Assembly: GCA_017961575.1 (NCBI GenBank) | Contig: JAGCXA010000048.1 | Coordinates: 1 to 58,942, forward strand | Direction: 5' to 3' | DNA: 58,942 bases | DNA from: Clostridia bacterium | Lineage (GTDB): Bacteria > Bacillota > Clostridia > Oscillospirales > CAG-272 | Shown: piece by piece, positions 16,956 through 25,871 of the stretch | Position numbering within the stretch: the stretch's first letter is position 1 | Layout of the letters: every line of letters begins with the position of its first letter | Translations under genes and position numbers: made by a program | Notes under the pieces: model-generated | What the model saw: the letters and a program-made list of their open reading frames with translations, nothing else | What the model was told of the DNA's origin: nothing | Database searches by the model: none

Positions 16956-17837
16956 TTATACCGTTGCGGGGTCGGTTGATTTCTTTGCGGGTTGCTCCTC
17001 CGGTTTTTCCGGCGCGACGATATAGCGGTGGATCCCCGAGAAGTCGGAGATCATAATGCACCCGGTCGGGCAGTTCTTCGCGCAGGTGTCGCAGTTGGTA
17101 CATTTGGAATAGTCGATCCGGGCGAGGTTGTCGACAACGGTGATCGCGCCCGAGGGACAGTTCTTTTCGCACTTCTTGCACCCGATACAGCCGTGCGTGC
17201 ACGCCTTTCTGGTATCGGCGCCCTTGTCGGTATTCGAGCAGGTCACGAGCACCCGTTCGACGTCGGGCATCAGGTCGATCAGGTGATGCGGACAGGTCTT
17301 CGTACAGATGCCGCACCCGGTGCATTTCCGGGTATCCACGTGCGCGAGCCCGTTCTCGATACAGATCGCGCCGTTGGGACACGCGGCGGCGCAGTCCCCG
17401 AGACCGATGCACCCGACGGGACAGATCCCGCTCCCGGCGTAGAAGAGATTGGCGGCGGCGCAGGACGAGATCCCCTGATAATCGGCGCGGCGTTTCGCCT
17501 GCGCGCAGTCGCCGCCGCAATGGACGGTAGCGACCTGCTCGATCACGTCGGCGTAGGCGAGCCCCAGCGCGTCGGAAAGCTGCTTCGCCACGGCGTCGGC
17601 GCCCGGCACGCAGAGGTTGGAGCGGGTCTCCTCGCCCGAAGCGAGCGCCTTCGCGTAGCCGTCGCACCCGGTATAGCCGCAGGCGCCGCAGTTGGCGCCG
17701 GGAAGACACGCGCGCGCCTTGGTCTCGCGCTCGTCGACCGGGACGTGGAAGTACTTGGCGGCGACGACGAGCAGAACCGAACAGAGAAGCCCGGTCGCGG
17801 CGACGACGCCGACGGCGGTCAGAATAGCGGTCAGCAT
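16956..17837 (-). CDS. rnfB: Rnf complex subunit B (iron-sulfur electron entry)
   Basis: 293 residues. An N-terminal membrane anchor (about 4-28) is followed by a cluster-binding segment LPGANCGACGYTGCDGYAKA. Four ferredoxin-like motifs follow: CIGLGDCAAACP, CTGCGICTKTCP, CIGCKKCEKNCP and CTNCDTCAKNCP. RnfB takes electrons from reduced ferredoxin and passes them into the membrane complex. Short RnfB proteins of proteobacteria have two ferredoxin motifs; the extra clusters fit the long clostridial form. It is last in the rnf operon, 15 bases after rnfA. Confidence 0.95.
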   Translation of the reverse strand: MLTAILTAVGVVAATGLLCSVLLVVAAKYFHVPVDERETKARACLPGANCGACGYTGCDGYAKALASGEETRSNLCVPGADAVAKQLSDALGLAYADVIEQVATVHCGGDCAQAKRRADYQGISSCAAANLFYAGSGICPVGCIGLGDCAAACPNGAICIENGLAHVDTRKCTGCGICTKTCPHHLIDLMPDVERVLVTCSNTDKGADTRKACTHGCIGCKKCEKNCPSGAITVVDNLARIDYSKCTNCDTCAKNCPTGCIMISDFSGIHRYIVAPEKPEEQPAKKSTDPATV

Positions 17838-17852
17838 TACAGCGTCACCCCC

Positions 17853-18443
17853 TTATCCGCCGAAGAGTCCCGTCGCGACCCCGGAGAACCCGAAGAGCGA
17901 CAAACTCGTGATGGCGGCGGCGATCAGCGTGATGGGAAGCCCCTCGAACGCCCTCGGCGGTTCGGCGTCTTCCAGCCGCGAGCGCACCCCGGAGAAGAGC
18001 ACCATCGCGAAGAGGAAGCCGATCCCGCATCCGAGCGAACTCACCATCGACTCGGCGAAGGTGTAGCCGTCGCGGATATTGTTGATGGTCACGCCGAGAA
18101 CGGCGCAGTTGGTCGTGATGAGCGGCAGATAGATGCCGAGCGAGGCGTGGAGCGCGGGCAGATACTTCTTCAACACGATCTCGACGAACTGCACGAGCGC
18201 CGCGATCACAAGGATGAAGACGATCGTTTGCAGGTAGCCGAGGTTAAAGCGGTCGAGAAGATAGGTCTGGATCGGCCAGGTGACCGAGGTCGCCAGCAGC
18301 ATCACGAAGGTGACGGCGATCCCCATCCCGGTCGCCTGATTCAGTTTTTTCGACACGCCGAGGAAGGGACAGATACCGAGGAAGCGCGAGAGGACGTAGT
18401 TGTTGACGAGGACCGAGGTCATAATGATCATCAAAAACTTCAT
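17853..18443 (-). CDS. rnfA: Rnf complex subunit A (membrane)
   Basis: 196 residues, almost entirely hydrophobic with about six membrane helices. NNYVLSRFLGICPFLGVSK near the start is the RnfA/NqrE hallmark, and its Cys is one of those proposed to hold an intramembrane iron-sulfur centre together with RnfE. INNIRDGYTFAESMVSSLGC in the second half is also typical. The ATG overlaps the rnfE stop by 4 bases. It forms the ion- and electron-conducting core with RnfD and RnfE. Confidence 0.96.
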   Translation of the reverse strand: MKFLMIIMTSVLVNNYVLSRFLGICPFLGVSKKLNQATGMGIAVTFVMLLATSVTWPIQTYLLDRFNLGYLQTIVFILVIAALVQFVEIVLKKYLPALHASLGIYLPLITTNCAVLGVTINNIRDGYTFAESMVSSLGCGIGFLFAMVLFSGVRSRLEDAEPPRAFEGLPITLIAAAITSLSLFGFSGVATGLFGG

Positions 18444-19135
18444 TTCGCCGCCTCCTCTTTTACCTGTGCGTCATCCGCGCAGGAGAGTTTGCCGCAGGTG
18501 GCGGCGGAGGGGCATCCGGCGCACCCGAATTCCTTTTTCTTGATCGCTTTGCCCTTGGAGATCGCGTTCACCAAGGCGATGAGACACCCGAAGACGAGGA
18601 AGCCGCCGGGGGTCTTCGCCAGGATCGGAATACAGTAGCGCGAGAGGAACGGGATCTCGATCCCGCAGAAGGAGCCCGCGCCGAAGACCTCGCGGACAAA
18701 CGACATCGCGAAGAGCGCGAGAATGAAGCCGCACCCCATCCCGAGCCCGTCGATCGCCGAGTCGATCACCCCGTGCTTCGAGGCGTACATCTCGGCGCGC
18801 CCGAGGATGATGCAGTTGACGACGATCAGGGCGAGGTAGATGCCGAGCGAATCGTAGAGCGAGGGAACGAAAGCGTGAAGCAAGAGTTCCACCGCCGTCA
18901 CGAACCCGGCGATCAGCACGATGTAGCAGGGGATCCGCACCTTGTCGGGGATGACGTTCCGGAGCGCCGAGATCGCCATATTCGAGCAGAGCAGGACGAT
19001 CGTCGCGGCGACCCCCATCCCGAGCGCGTTCAGGATCGAGGTGGTGGTGGCAAGCGTCGGGCAGGTGCCGAGGATCAGGACGAGAACCGGGTTCTCTTTG
19101 ACAAGTCCTTTCAGGAAGTTCTGTATTTTCGTCAC
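18440..19135 (-). CDS. rnfE: Rnf complex subunit E with Cys-rich C-terminal tail
   Basis: 231 residues. The first ~200 are the RnfE/NqrD membrane domain with about six helices (ENPVLVLILGTCPTLATTTS, GLGMGCGFILALFAMSFVRE). The last ~30 residues form a hydrophilic tail with Cys in CAGCPSAATCGKLSC, an arrangement of CX2CX5CX4C that could bind a metal or cluster. Short proteobacterial RnfE proteins lack such a tail; whether it is general in this lineage I cannot tell. The start is 13 bases after the rnfG stop. Confidence 0.94.
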   Translation of the reverse strand: MTKIQNFLKGLVKENPVLVLILGTCPTLATTTSILNALGMGVAATIVLLCSNMAISALRNVIPDKVRIPCYIVLIAGFVTAVELLLHAFVPSLYDSLGIYLALIVVNCIILGRAEMYASKHGVIDSAIDGLGMGCGFILALFAMSFVREVFGAGSFCGIEIPFLSRYCIPILAKTPGGFLVFGCLIALVNAISKGKAIKKKEFGCAGCPSAATCGKLSCADDAQVKEEAAK

Positions 19136-19148
19136 GTCAGCACCCCCT

Positions 19149-19694
19149 TCATTCTTCGGTCACGGCGGCAAACGCCGTAAACGCATCGCGCACGCCCTGC
19201 TTGACGCCGTTTGAGGAGTAGGTCGCGCCGCTGACTTTCAGATCGTCGGAAAGCCCCGTAGCGTCCAGCCCCGTGAAGCGCGCGGTAAAGTCGTTCTTTT
19301 TCACTTTGTCGCCGATCCCGGCGGTCTCGCCCGACACGTCGGTGATCTTGATCCCGGCGATCTTGCCGTCGGGGGTGATCCCGATCAGGAGAGTGATCGG
19401 ATTGCTCTTTCCGCCGTAGCCGGCGCCCTTCACGAGAAAGACGTAACCGCCGCCGGCGTTATCGCGGTAGCAGGCGGCAACGCTGTCGGGCAGGTCGGCG
19501 TAATCGGAAAGCGACACCTCGGCAAAATCGGTCGCGCCGGGAAGCGCCTCGGAGCGCGCCTTCCGCTCGGCCTCCGCCGTCGCTTCCGCGATGATCGGGG
19601 AGGCGACGTAGTTGACGACGGCGAGCAGGAGCGCGACCGAAAGGCAGATCAGAGTGAGAACAAGGATCGGTTTGACGATATTCTTAAAGGTCAT
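19149..19694 (-). CDS. rnfG: Rnf complex subunit G (FMN-binding)
   Basis: 181 residues. One N-terminal membrane helix (about 9-33) anchors an extracellular FMN-binding domain. The flavinylation site region reads KVSGATYSSNGVKQGV, matching the SGAT(x)(T/S) motif where FMN is attached covalently; here the position two after the Thr is Ser. GYGGKSNPITLLIGITPDGK and GETAGIGDK are further family signatures. Attachment needs an ApbE flavin transferase, which is not in this window. The ATG at 19694 overlaps the end of rnfD by 4 bases. Confidence 0.95.
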   Translation of the reverse strand: MTFKNIVKPILVLTLICLSVALLLAVVNYVASPIIAEATAEAERKARSEALPGATDFAEVSLSDYADLPDSVAACYRDNAGGGYVFLVKGAGYGGKSNPITLLIGITPDGKIAGIKITDVSGETAGIGDKVKKNDFTARFTGLDATGLSDDLKVSGATYSSNGVKQGVRDAFTAFAAVTEE

Positions 19695-20656
19695 TTCGCC
19701 GTCTCCTCCTTCCCTTTCTTTTCGGGTTTCGGGGGCTTCGGCGCGCCGACGGGGCGCCGGAGCGTCAGTCGGTCGATATAGGGGCAGAGCAGGTTCATCA
19801 TCAAAATGGCGTAGGAGACGCCCTCGGTGTGACCCGCCAGCCGGATCAGCGTGGTGATCGCGCCGCACCCGACGCCGAAGATCAGGCGTCCCACGGGCGA
19901 GGCGGGGGAGGTCACGTAGTCGGTCGCCATAAAGATCGCGCCGATGAGAAGCCCGCCCGAAAGCACCTGTTCCAGAGGATCGGCGCCCGCGATCCACGAA
20001 AGGAGCGCGACGGTACCGACGAAGGAGACCGGGATATGCCAACTGATCACCCGCCGGACGAGCAGGTAGACCAGCCCGGCGAGCAGCGCGATCGAGCAGG
20101 TCTCGCCGATCGCCCCGGCGTGGAAGCCGAGCAGCATCTTCCAATACGGAAGTTTCCCGACCCCGGTCAGCGACAGGGTGAACGGCGTCGCCTCCGAAAC
20201 GAGTTCCCCGCCCCGCAGAACGGCGAAACTGTTCATTTCGGTCGCGAAGCAGAGGAAGAGCATAATCCGCGCGGCGATCGCGGGATTGGCGAAATTCTTG
20301 CCGATACCGCCGAAGAGCTGCTTGACGACGACAATGGCGAAGAAGCAGCCGACGACCGACATCCAGATCGGGAAGGTCGCCGACAGGTTCTGCGAGAGCA
20401 GAACGCCCGTGACCGACGCCGAAAGGTCGAAAATCGTCGTGGGGCGGCGGGTCAGACGGGTGAAGCCCCATTCAAACAGGTTGCAGGCGAGAACGCAGAC
20501 GACGGTCAGTACCAGCGCGCGCCAGCCGTAGAAGATCACCGAGGCGACGACGGCGGGCGAGAGCGCGATCAGAACGTCGCGCATCACGGCGCGGGTATCG
20601 TTTCTCGTTACGATATGGGGAGAGGAGGAAACGGACAGTTGTTCGTTCAACTTCAT
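19691..20656 (-). CDS. rnfD: Rnf complex subunit D (membrane, flavin-containing)
   Basis: 321 residues with eight to ten membrane helices. The opening (SSSPHIVTRNDTRAVMRDVL) and FDLSASVTGVLLSQNLSATF are RnfD/NqrB signatures, as are GGIGKNFANPAIAARIMLFL and TDYVTSPASPVGRLIFG. It carries flavin and belongs to the ion-pumping core. The C-terminal tail is Pro/Lys-rich (PKPPKPEKKGKEE). The ATG overlaps the rnfC stop by 4 bases, showing tight translational coupling along rnfC-D-G. Confidence 0.96.
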   Translation of the reverse strand: MKLNEQLSVSSSPHIVTRNDTRAVMRDVLIALSPAVVASVIFYGWRALVLTVVCVLACNLFEWGFTRLTRRPTTIFDLSASVTGVLLSQNLSATFPIWMSVVGCFFAIVVVKQLFGGIGKNFANPAIAARIMLFLCFATEMNSFAVLRGGELVSEATPFTLSLTGVGKLPYWKMLLGFHAGAIGETCSIALLAGLVYLLVRRVISWHIPVSFVGTVALLSWIAGADPLEQVLSGGLLIGAIFMATDYVTSPASPVGRLIFGVGCGAITTLIRLAGHTEGVSYAILMMNLLCPYIDRLTLRRPVGAPKPPKPEKKGKEETAK

Positions 20657-21963
20657 TTCCCTCCTTTCGGGGGCGTGGCGGCTCTCAGGATCGCCTTCCC
20701 CAATTTATTCTGCTGGACGAGCGGACGGTGCGCGGGACAGATGAAGGAGCAGCATCCGCACTCCATACAGAGCGTCACTTTCAGACGGGCGAGCCCGTCC
20801 GCGTCCTTTTTGTTGACCGCCTCTCCGATGGCGAAGGGGGTCAGGCGGAGCGGACAGGTGTTCGCGCACTTTCCGCACCGGATGCAGGGGGTCGGATCGG
20901 GCAGGATCGCGTCGCGTTCGTTCAGGGCGACGATCGCGTTGGTCGTCTTCATCACCGGGAAGGACGCGTCGGGGACCGCGATCCCCATCATCGGTCCCCC
21001 GTAGAGGATCTTGCCGGGTTCGGACTGAAAACCCCCGCAGAAATCGAAGACGTCCTGCATCTTCGTCCCGATCGGGACGATCACGTTCTTGGGTTCCTTC
21101 ACCGCCGAGCCGTCGACCGTGAGGCACCGTTCGACGAGCGGCATCCCGGTGGACAGATACTTCATCAACTCGACCGTCGTCGTGACGTTCAGGACGACGC
21201 ATCCGACGTCGAGCGGGAGTTTGCCCTCTCCGACGATCCGTCCCGTGCAGTTGTAGATCAAGACCTTTTCGCCGCCCTGCGGGTAACTGCCGGGCAGTAC
21301 CTTGACCGAAAGCCCCTCTTCGCCCGCGATCGCTTCGCGGATCTTTTTCACCGCTTCGGGCTTGTTGCGCTCGATCCCGACGATCACGGCGGCGGAATAG
21401 AGGTCGCGGAGCAGTTTCATCCCCGCGACGAGTTCCTCGGTCCGGTCGAGCATCGTGCGGGTATCGGAGGTGATGTAGGGTTCGCACTCGGCGCCGTTCA
21501 GAAGAATATACTCTACCTTCGCGGGGTCGGCTGAAAGTTTGACCGAGGTCGGGAATCCCGCGCCGCCGAGTCCGACCAGTCCGCAGGCGCGCGCCGCGTC
21601 GGCGAGTTCCTTCGCCGTCGAAACGGCGACGGGCGAAAGCGAGGGGTCGGGCGTCATCTCGCCGTCCGACTCGATCACGAGGGCGGAGACGGTCCGTCCG
21701 AACACGTCGCGGTAACTCTCCGTCTTTTTGACCGTGCCGGAGACCGACGCGAAGATCGCCGCGCTGACGAATCCGCCCGGCTCCGCGATCTTTTGACCGA
21801 GAAACACCTTCTCCCCCGGCTGTACGGTCGGGGTCGACGGCGCGCCGATCCCCATGGAAAGCGGGATCGTGACCGTCTCGGGCGGCGGCATCCGCACGGG
21901 GGCGCTTCCCGCCGTATTTTTCCGATGAGGGACGTGTACGCCGCTCATCCTGAATAATCTCAC
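20653..21963 (-). CDS. rnfC: Rnf complex subunit C (NADH-interacting)
   Basis: 436 residues, first gene of the operon. The start region (SGVHVPHRKNTAGSAPVRMP, then SMGIGAPSTPTVQPGEKVFL) is the RnfC lipoyl-like domain. GLVGLGGAGFPTSVKL begins the NADH/FMN-binding part shared with complex I NuoF. Two 4Fe-4S motifs lie near the end: CIRCGKCANTCP and CMECGCCSFICP. RnfC exchanges electrons with NAD(H) at the inner membrane face. AAGGAGG lies before the ATG, and a perfect promoter is at 22038-22066. Confidence 0.96.
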   Translation of the reverse strand: MRLFRMSGVHVPHRKNTAGSAPVRMPPPETVTIPLSMGIGAPSTPTVQPGEKVFLGQKIAEPGGFVSAAIFASVSGTVKKTESYRDVFGRTVSALVIESDGEMTPDPSLSPVAVSTAKELADAARACGLVGLGGAGFPTSVKLSADPAKVEYILLNGAECEPYITSDTRTMLDRTEELVAGMKLLRDLYSAAVIVGIERNKPEAVKKIREAIAGEEGLSVKVLPGSYPQGGEKVLIYNCTGRIVGEGKLPLDVGCVVLNVTTTVELMKYLSTGMPLVERCLTVDGSAVKEPKNVIVPIGTKMQDVFDFCGGFQSEPGKILYGGPMMGIAVPDASFPVMKTTNAIVALNERDAILPDPTPCIRCGKCANTCPLRLTPFAIGEAVNKKDADGLARLKVTLCMECGCCSFICPAHRPLVQQNKLGKAILRAATPPKGGK

Positions 21964-22037
21964 GTTTTGTCCTCCTTAAAGGTTGGTTCGGACAACAAAG
22001 ACGACCCTTGCAGGTCGTTCAATTTCCGTTGAGAAAA

Positions 22038-22066
22038 ATTATATCATTCGACGTTGTTTTTGTCAA
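22038..22066 (-). promoter_or_regulatory. Promoter of the rnf operon
   Basis: Reverse strand TTGACA (22061-22066), 17-base spacer, TATAAT (22038-22043), both perfect, with an A/T-rich upstream stretch (22074-22104) that could act as an UP element. The leader to the rnfC ATG is about 70 bases. Confidence 0.85.
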
Positions 22067-22161
22067 CGGGAAAGTTAATATTATTTATATATAATTTTCT
22101 TTTATCCCTCGCATAGCGGAAACGCGGCGGGCGCCGCCCGCGCGGCGGCAGCCGGGGGGAT

Positions 22162-22202
22162 AAAAAAGCCGACGCGGGGCGGGCAAAAAGCCCGTCCCGC
22201 GC
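22162..22202 (-). terminator. Terminator of the copper ATPase gene
   Basis: Reverse strand stem GCGGGACGGGC / GCCCGCCCCGC with loop TTTTT, then GTCGGCTTTTTTA. Confidence 0.75.
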
Positions 22203-22262
22203 CCATACGCGATTGAAGGGGAATGCCCAACTCCGAGCGGGGCACCGCCCGGCTTCAAACGG

Positions 22263-24479
22263 TCAGCGGAAGCGACGGAGACGCAGGGCGTTGGTCACGA
22301 CGAAGACCGAGGAGAAGGACATCGCGAGCGCCGCCATCCACGGGGCGAGGGTCAGTCCGAGCGGCGAGAAAACGCCCGCCGCGATCGGGATGCAGACGGC
22401 GTTGTAGAAGAGCGCCCAGAAGAGGTTTTCCTTCATATTGCGGAGGGTCGCCCGTCCGAGCCGCACCGACGTCACGACGTCGGACGGAGAACTCGAACGC
22501 AGGACCACGTCGGCGGAAACGACGGCGACGTCGGTGCCCGCCCCGATCGCCGCGCCGACGGCGGCGGCGGAGAGCGCGGGGGCGTCGTTGATCCCGTCCC
22601 CGACCATCAGGACCGCGCCGCGCTCCTCCGAGAGCCGCTTGACCGCCTCGGCTTTCGAGTCGGGGAGCAGTCCCGCACGGACGTCGTCGATCCCGGTTTT
22701 CGCGGCGACGCCGGCGGCGGCGCGCGGATGGTCGCCGGTCAGCATCACGGGGGCGATCCCCATCTCGATCAGACGGGCGACGGCGGCGGGCGACTCTTCC
22801 CGCACGGCGTCCCCGACCCCGATCACGCCGAGGACGGTCTCGCCCTCGGAGAAGTAGACCGGCGTGCCGCCGAGATCAAGGATCTCCTCGGTCTTTTGCG
22901 CGAGCGGGGAGAGGTCGAGTTCGAGTTCGTCTTCGAGCAGCGCCGCGTTTCCGCCGAAGAGGTGTACCCCGTCCGCCTTCCCGTAAACGCCCTTGCCGGG
23001 CAGGACCGAGTAGGCGGAAAGGTCAAGATCGGCGCATCCCGCAAGCGAGGCGGCGACGGCGCGGGCGATCGGGTGGGTCGAACGCGATTCCAGGGCGTAG
23101 GCGACCGACGAAAGGCGCGCGGGGTCGACCCCGGGGGCGGGTTCCGCCGCGATCACCTTCATCTCGCCGCGGGTGAGCGTCCCGGTCTTGTCGAGCGCGA
23201 CGGTCTTCACCCGTCCGAGCGTTTCGAGCGCCTCGGCGCTCTTGACCAGCACGCCGAGTTCCGCGCCGCGCCCGGTGGCGGTCATAATGGCGGTCGGGGT
23301 CGCCAGCCCGAGCGCGCAGGGGCAGGAAACGACGAGGACGCTGACGCCGTGCAGGAACGCGGCGGAGGGTCCCGAAACGAACAGCCAGACGAGCGCCGTC
23401 ACCAGCGCGACGCCGAGCACGGCGGGGACGAAAACGGCGCTGACGCGATCCGCCAGCCGGGCGATCGGGGCGCGCGAAGCGGCGGCTTCGCGTACCATCC
23501 GCACCGTCGCCGAGAGCGAAGTATCCCCGCCGACGCGATCGGCGCGCATTGTAAGATAGCCGTCGGAGATCAGGCAGCCCGCCGAGAGTTTGTCACCCGG
23601 CGCCTTGTCGATCGGGCGGCTCTCGCCGGTCAGCGACGATTCGTCGGCGCACCCGGTGCCGGAGGTCACGGTCCCGTCGGCGGCGACGCGGTCGCCCGTC
23701 CCGAGGAGCAGAGTATCGCCGACGGCAAGCTCCCCCGTCGGGATCACGACCGGGGCTCCGTCGCGAAGCACCTTCACGGTATCGGGCGAGAGCGCGGTCA
23801 GGGCGCGGATCGCCGCCGTCGTCTTGTTCTTCGCCCGCCCTTCGAGCGTTTTGCCGAGCGAAACGAGCGTCAGGATCATCGCCGCCGCGTCGAAATAGAG
23901 CGACGTCGAGAGTTCCGCCGCGCGCGCGCCGCCGCCGATCAGCGCGAGGATCAGGGAGACCGTCCCGTGGAGGAGCGACGCGCCCGAACCGAGCATCACG
24001 AGCGAATCCATATTCGGGGCGCGCCGGATCAGGGCGAGGAAGCCGCCGGTGAAGAAGCGGGAATGGATGACGGCGACGGCGTAGGCGAGGACCGCCTGCG
24101 TCACGATATAGACGTAGGGGTGCGCGTGCGGGGAGAGGAAGGGCGGGAGCGGAAGCCCGATCATATGCCCCATCGCGAGATAGAACAGTACAAGCGTGAT
24201 CGCCCCGGAGAGGATCAGGCGGCGGATCCCCGTGTGCGCGGGTGCGTCGTCGAAGGAGAGTTCCTTCCCGGGTTCGGGGAGCGAGGCGCCGTAGCCCGCG
24301 CGGGTAACGGCTGAAATGATCCGGCTCTCGTCCGCCGGCGCGTCGAATTCGACCGTCATACTGTCGGTGAGCAGCGAAACGACGACCGACGAAACGCCGT
24401 CCACCCCCCGTACCGCGTTCTCGACGTGCGCGGCGCAGGAGGCGCAGCTCATTCCTCTGACCCGAAACTCTCGTTTCAT
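22263..24479 (-). CDS. copA: Copper-translocating P1B-type ATPase
   Basis: 738 residues. It exports Cu(I) using ATP. One N-terminal heavy-metal-associated domain carries RGMSCASCAAHVENAV. The actuator motif LTGES follows (about 270), then the intramembrane metal site SCPCALGLATPTA and the phosphorylation loop DKTGTLTRGE. The nucleotide-binding His-Pro is in STHPIARAV, and the hinge is MVGDGINDAPAL. Length is normal for a one-HMA CopA. CopZ and CsoR partners are not adjacent. It stands alone with its own promoter (24513-24541) and terminator. Confidence 0.94.
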   Translation of the reverse strand: MKREFRVRGMSCASCAAHVENAVRGVDGVSSVVVSLLTDSMTVEFDAPADESRIISAVTRAGYGASLPEPGKELSFDDAPAHTGIRRLILSGAITLVLFYLAMGHMIGLPLPPFLSPHAHPYVYIVTQAVLAYAVAVIHSRFFTGGFLALIRRAPNMDSLVMLGSGASLLHGTVSLILALIGGGARAAELSTSLYFDAAAMILTLVSLGKTLEGRAKNKTTAAIRALTALSPDTVKVLRDGAPVVIPTGELAVGDTLLLGTGDRVAADGTVTSGTGCADESSLTGESRPIDKAPGDKLSAGCLISDGYLTMRADRVGGDTSLSATVRMVREAAASRAPIARLADRVSAVFVPAVLGVALVTALVWLFVSGPSAAFLHGVSVLVVSCPCALGLATPTAIMTATGRGAELGVLVKSAEALETLGRVKTVALDKTGTLTRGEMKVIAAEPAPGVDPARLSSVAYALESRSTHPIARAVAASLAGCADLDLSAYSVLPGKGVYGKADGVHLFGGNAALLEDELELDLSPLAQKTEEILDLGGTPVYFSEGETVLGVIGVGDAVREESPAAVARLIEMGIAPVMLTGDHPRAAAGVAAKTGIDDVRAGLLPDSKAEAVKRLSEERGAVLMVGDGINDAPALSAAAVGAAIGAGTDVAVVSADVVLRSSSPSDVVTSVRLGRATLRNMKENLFWALFYNAVCIPIAAGVFSPLGLTLAPWMAALAMSFSSVFVVTNALRLRRFR

Positions 24480-24512
24480 CCGTTTGCCCTCTGTTTCGAT
24501 CGTTCTTTATTC

Positions 24513-24541
24513 ATTGTATCATTCCGCACCCGAAAATGCAA
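24513..24541 (-). promoter_or_regulatory. Promoter of the copper ATPase gene
   Basis: Reverse strand TTGCAT (24536-24541), 17-base spacer, TACAAT (24513-24518). The leader is short (about 25-30 bases). No clear CsoR palindrome was recognised. Confidence 0.65.
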
Positions 24542-24570
24542 GGAAAAGGAAAAGAAAACGGGCGGCGGAC

Positions 24571-24599
24571 TTGCTTTTTTTCACGCTTCTTGCTATACT
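24571..24599 (+). promoter_or_regulatory. Promoter of the phosphopantetheinyl transferase gene
   Basis: TTGCTT (24571-24576), 17-base spacer, TATACT (24594-24599). Confidence 0.65.
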
Positions 24600-24621
24600 G
24601 AATAAAAAAGGAGGTGGGCGC

Positions 24622-25221
24622 GTGAAGATATATCTTTCCGACTGTTCCGGTCTTCTTGAAAACGATCTCCCGCGCTTTCTTTCCGCGCTCCCGCCTGGGC
24701 GGCGCGCCTACGCCGGGCGCTACAAAAGGACGGTCGACCGGGCGGCGGCGGCGGTCGGATTCCTTCTGGTTTCCCGTCTGATCCGCGAGGTTGATCCCGC
24801 CCTTATGCTATCGGACTGGGTGATCGGCGAACACGGAAAGCCCTACCTTCCCGGCGCCGCCTTCCGCTTCTCGCTCTCGCATTCGGACGGGCTCTGCGCC
24901 GCCGTTCTCGCGTTTGAACCGATCGGACTGGACGTCGAGCGGATCCGTCCGCTCCGCCCCGCCCTGCTCCCGCGGTTCTGTACGCCCGACGAGATCGCCC
25001 TCTGCGAGAGGGATCCGGAACGCGCCGTGAAGATCTGGACGGCGCGCGAGGCGCGGGCGAAGGAAAACGGTCGCGGCATCGGACAGAAACTGACCGCGCT
25101 CCCGACCGAGGGGGTCACGACGCTCCGGGTCGAGTCGGACGGGCGCGCGTTCGCCCTCTCCTACACGTCGCGGGAAGCGCCCGAAATCGCGCGGTTTTCG
25201 CCCGACGAGTTGCTCGGATAA
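24622..25221 (+). CDS. 4'-phosphopantetheinyl transferase, Sfp/AcpT type
   Basis: 199 residues. It moves the phosphopantetheine arm from CoA to a carrier protein. The family motifs are present: FRFSLSHSDGLCA, GLDVERIRP (Asp and Glu bind magnesium) and WTAREARAKENGRG (the WxxKEA-like motif, with Arg in place of the usual Lys). The start is a GTG at 24622 with a strong GGAGGT 6 bases upstream; no ATG fits. No polyketide or non-ribosomal peptide genes are nearby, so acyl carrier protein activation is as likely as a secondary-metabolite role. A strong terminator follows at once. Confidence 0.88.
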   Translation: MKIYLSDCSGLLENDLPRFLSALPPGRRAYAGRYKRTVDRAAAAVGFLLVSRLIREVDPALMLSDWVIGEHGKPYLPGAAFRFSLSHSDGLCAAVLAFEPIGLDVERIRPLRPALLPRFCTPDEIALCERDPERAVKIWTAREARAKENGRGIGQKLTALPTEGVTTLRVESDGRAFALSYTSREAPEIARFSPDELLG

Positions 25222-25224
25222 AAA

Positions 25225-25262
25225 GCGACCGTCTGCCATCCGGCAGACGGTCGCTTTTCTTT
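25225..25262. terminator. Strong bidirectional terminator
   Basis: 13-base-pair stem GCGACCGTCTGCC / GGCAGACGGTCGC with loop ATCC, followed by TTTTCTTTTTTT forward and TTTTTAT reverse. It separates the convergent transferase and CarD-like genes. Confidence 0.9.
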
Positions 25263-25265
25263 TTT

Positions 25266-25781
25266 TCACGCCTCCGCCGCGGCGGGAGCGGGCAGTTTTT
25301 CAAGGTAAGCCGAAAAATCCTCGCGCGACCAGCCGAGCACGAGCGAGAGTTCGTCGAAGAAGATCCGCTCGGTCTCGCGATAGGCGCGCTCGTCCGAGAC
25401 GCGCAGGTGCTTGCCCTTCTTTTCGCGTTCCTCGCGCATCGCTTTCAGCGTGAGATAGACCCGCGCGACGGCAAGTCGGTCACCGCTGTTCATAACGTCG
25501 CGGAAGAGCAGTTTGCGCTGGTTCTCGTTCTCGACCCAGATCGGGGCGGCGCCGCCGAGCCCGTCGAGCAGCGAACGCATCTCCTCGGGGGAAAGAAGCG
25601 GGTGCATCCGGGAAAGAAGGACCTCGCTTCCGAGAGGGACGAAAACCGTCGTCGCTTCGCTGGACACGGGTTTCAGAACGTAAAAATCGTCCACCGTCCC
25701 GCAGGACTCCATCCGCGTGATCTCACGGATCCGGCAAATGCCGTTGCATCCGTAGAGAACCGCGTCTCCGACACGGTACAT
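25266..25781 (-). CDS. CarD-like transcriptional regulator
   Basis: 171 residues. An N-terminal CarD/CdnL/TRCF RNA-polymerase-interaction domain (about 1-65) opens MYRVGDAVLYGCNGICRIRE and contains FYVLKPVSSEATTVFVPLGS. A helical C-terminal half (VYLTLKAMREEREKKGKHLR, ERIFFDELSLVLGW) has the conserved Trp that contacts promoter DNA in CarD proteins. The family binds the RNA polymerase beta subunit and stabilises open complexes. It follows the DeoR-type gene on the same strand with a 90-base gap holding TATAAT-like hexamers, so it may have its own promoter. It ends 3 bases beyond the terminator hairpin. Confidence 0.9.
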   Translation of the reverse strand: MYRVGDAVLYGCNGICRIREITRMESCGTVDDFYVLKPVSSEATTVFVPLGSEVLLSRMHPLLSPEEMRSLLDGLGGAAPIWVENENQRKLLFRDVMNSGDRLAVARVYLTLKAMREEREKKGKHLRVSDERAYRETERIFFDELSLVLGWSREDFSAYLEKLPAPAAAEA

Positions 25782-25871
25782 CGGAATCCCCCCTTTCTCC
25801 CTATTATATCAATATTATAACAGATTATGAAGAAAAATGCACGGGGGTTGGGGCAAAAAAATTATTTTTCG

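Noticed and set aside
24480-24621. Secondary-metabolite cluster suggested by the Sfp-type transferase
   Set aside because: No synthetase, synthase or carrier-protein genes lie anywhere in the window.
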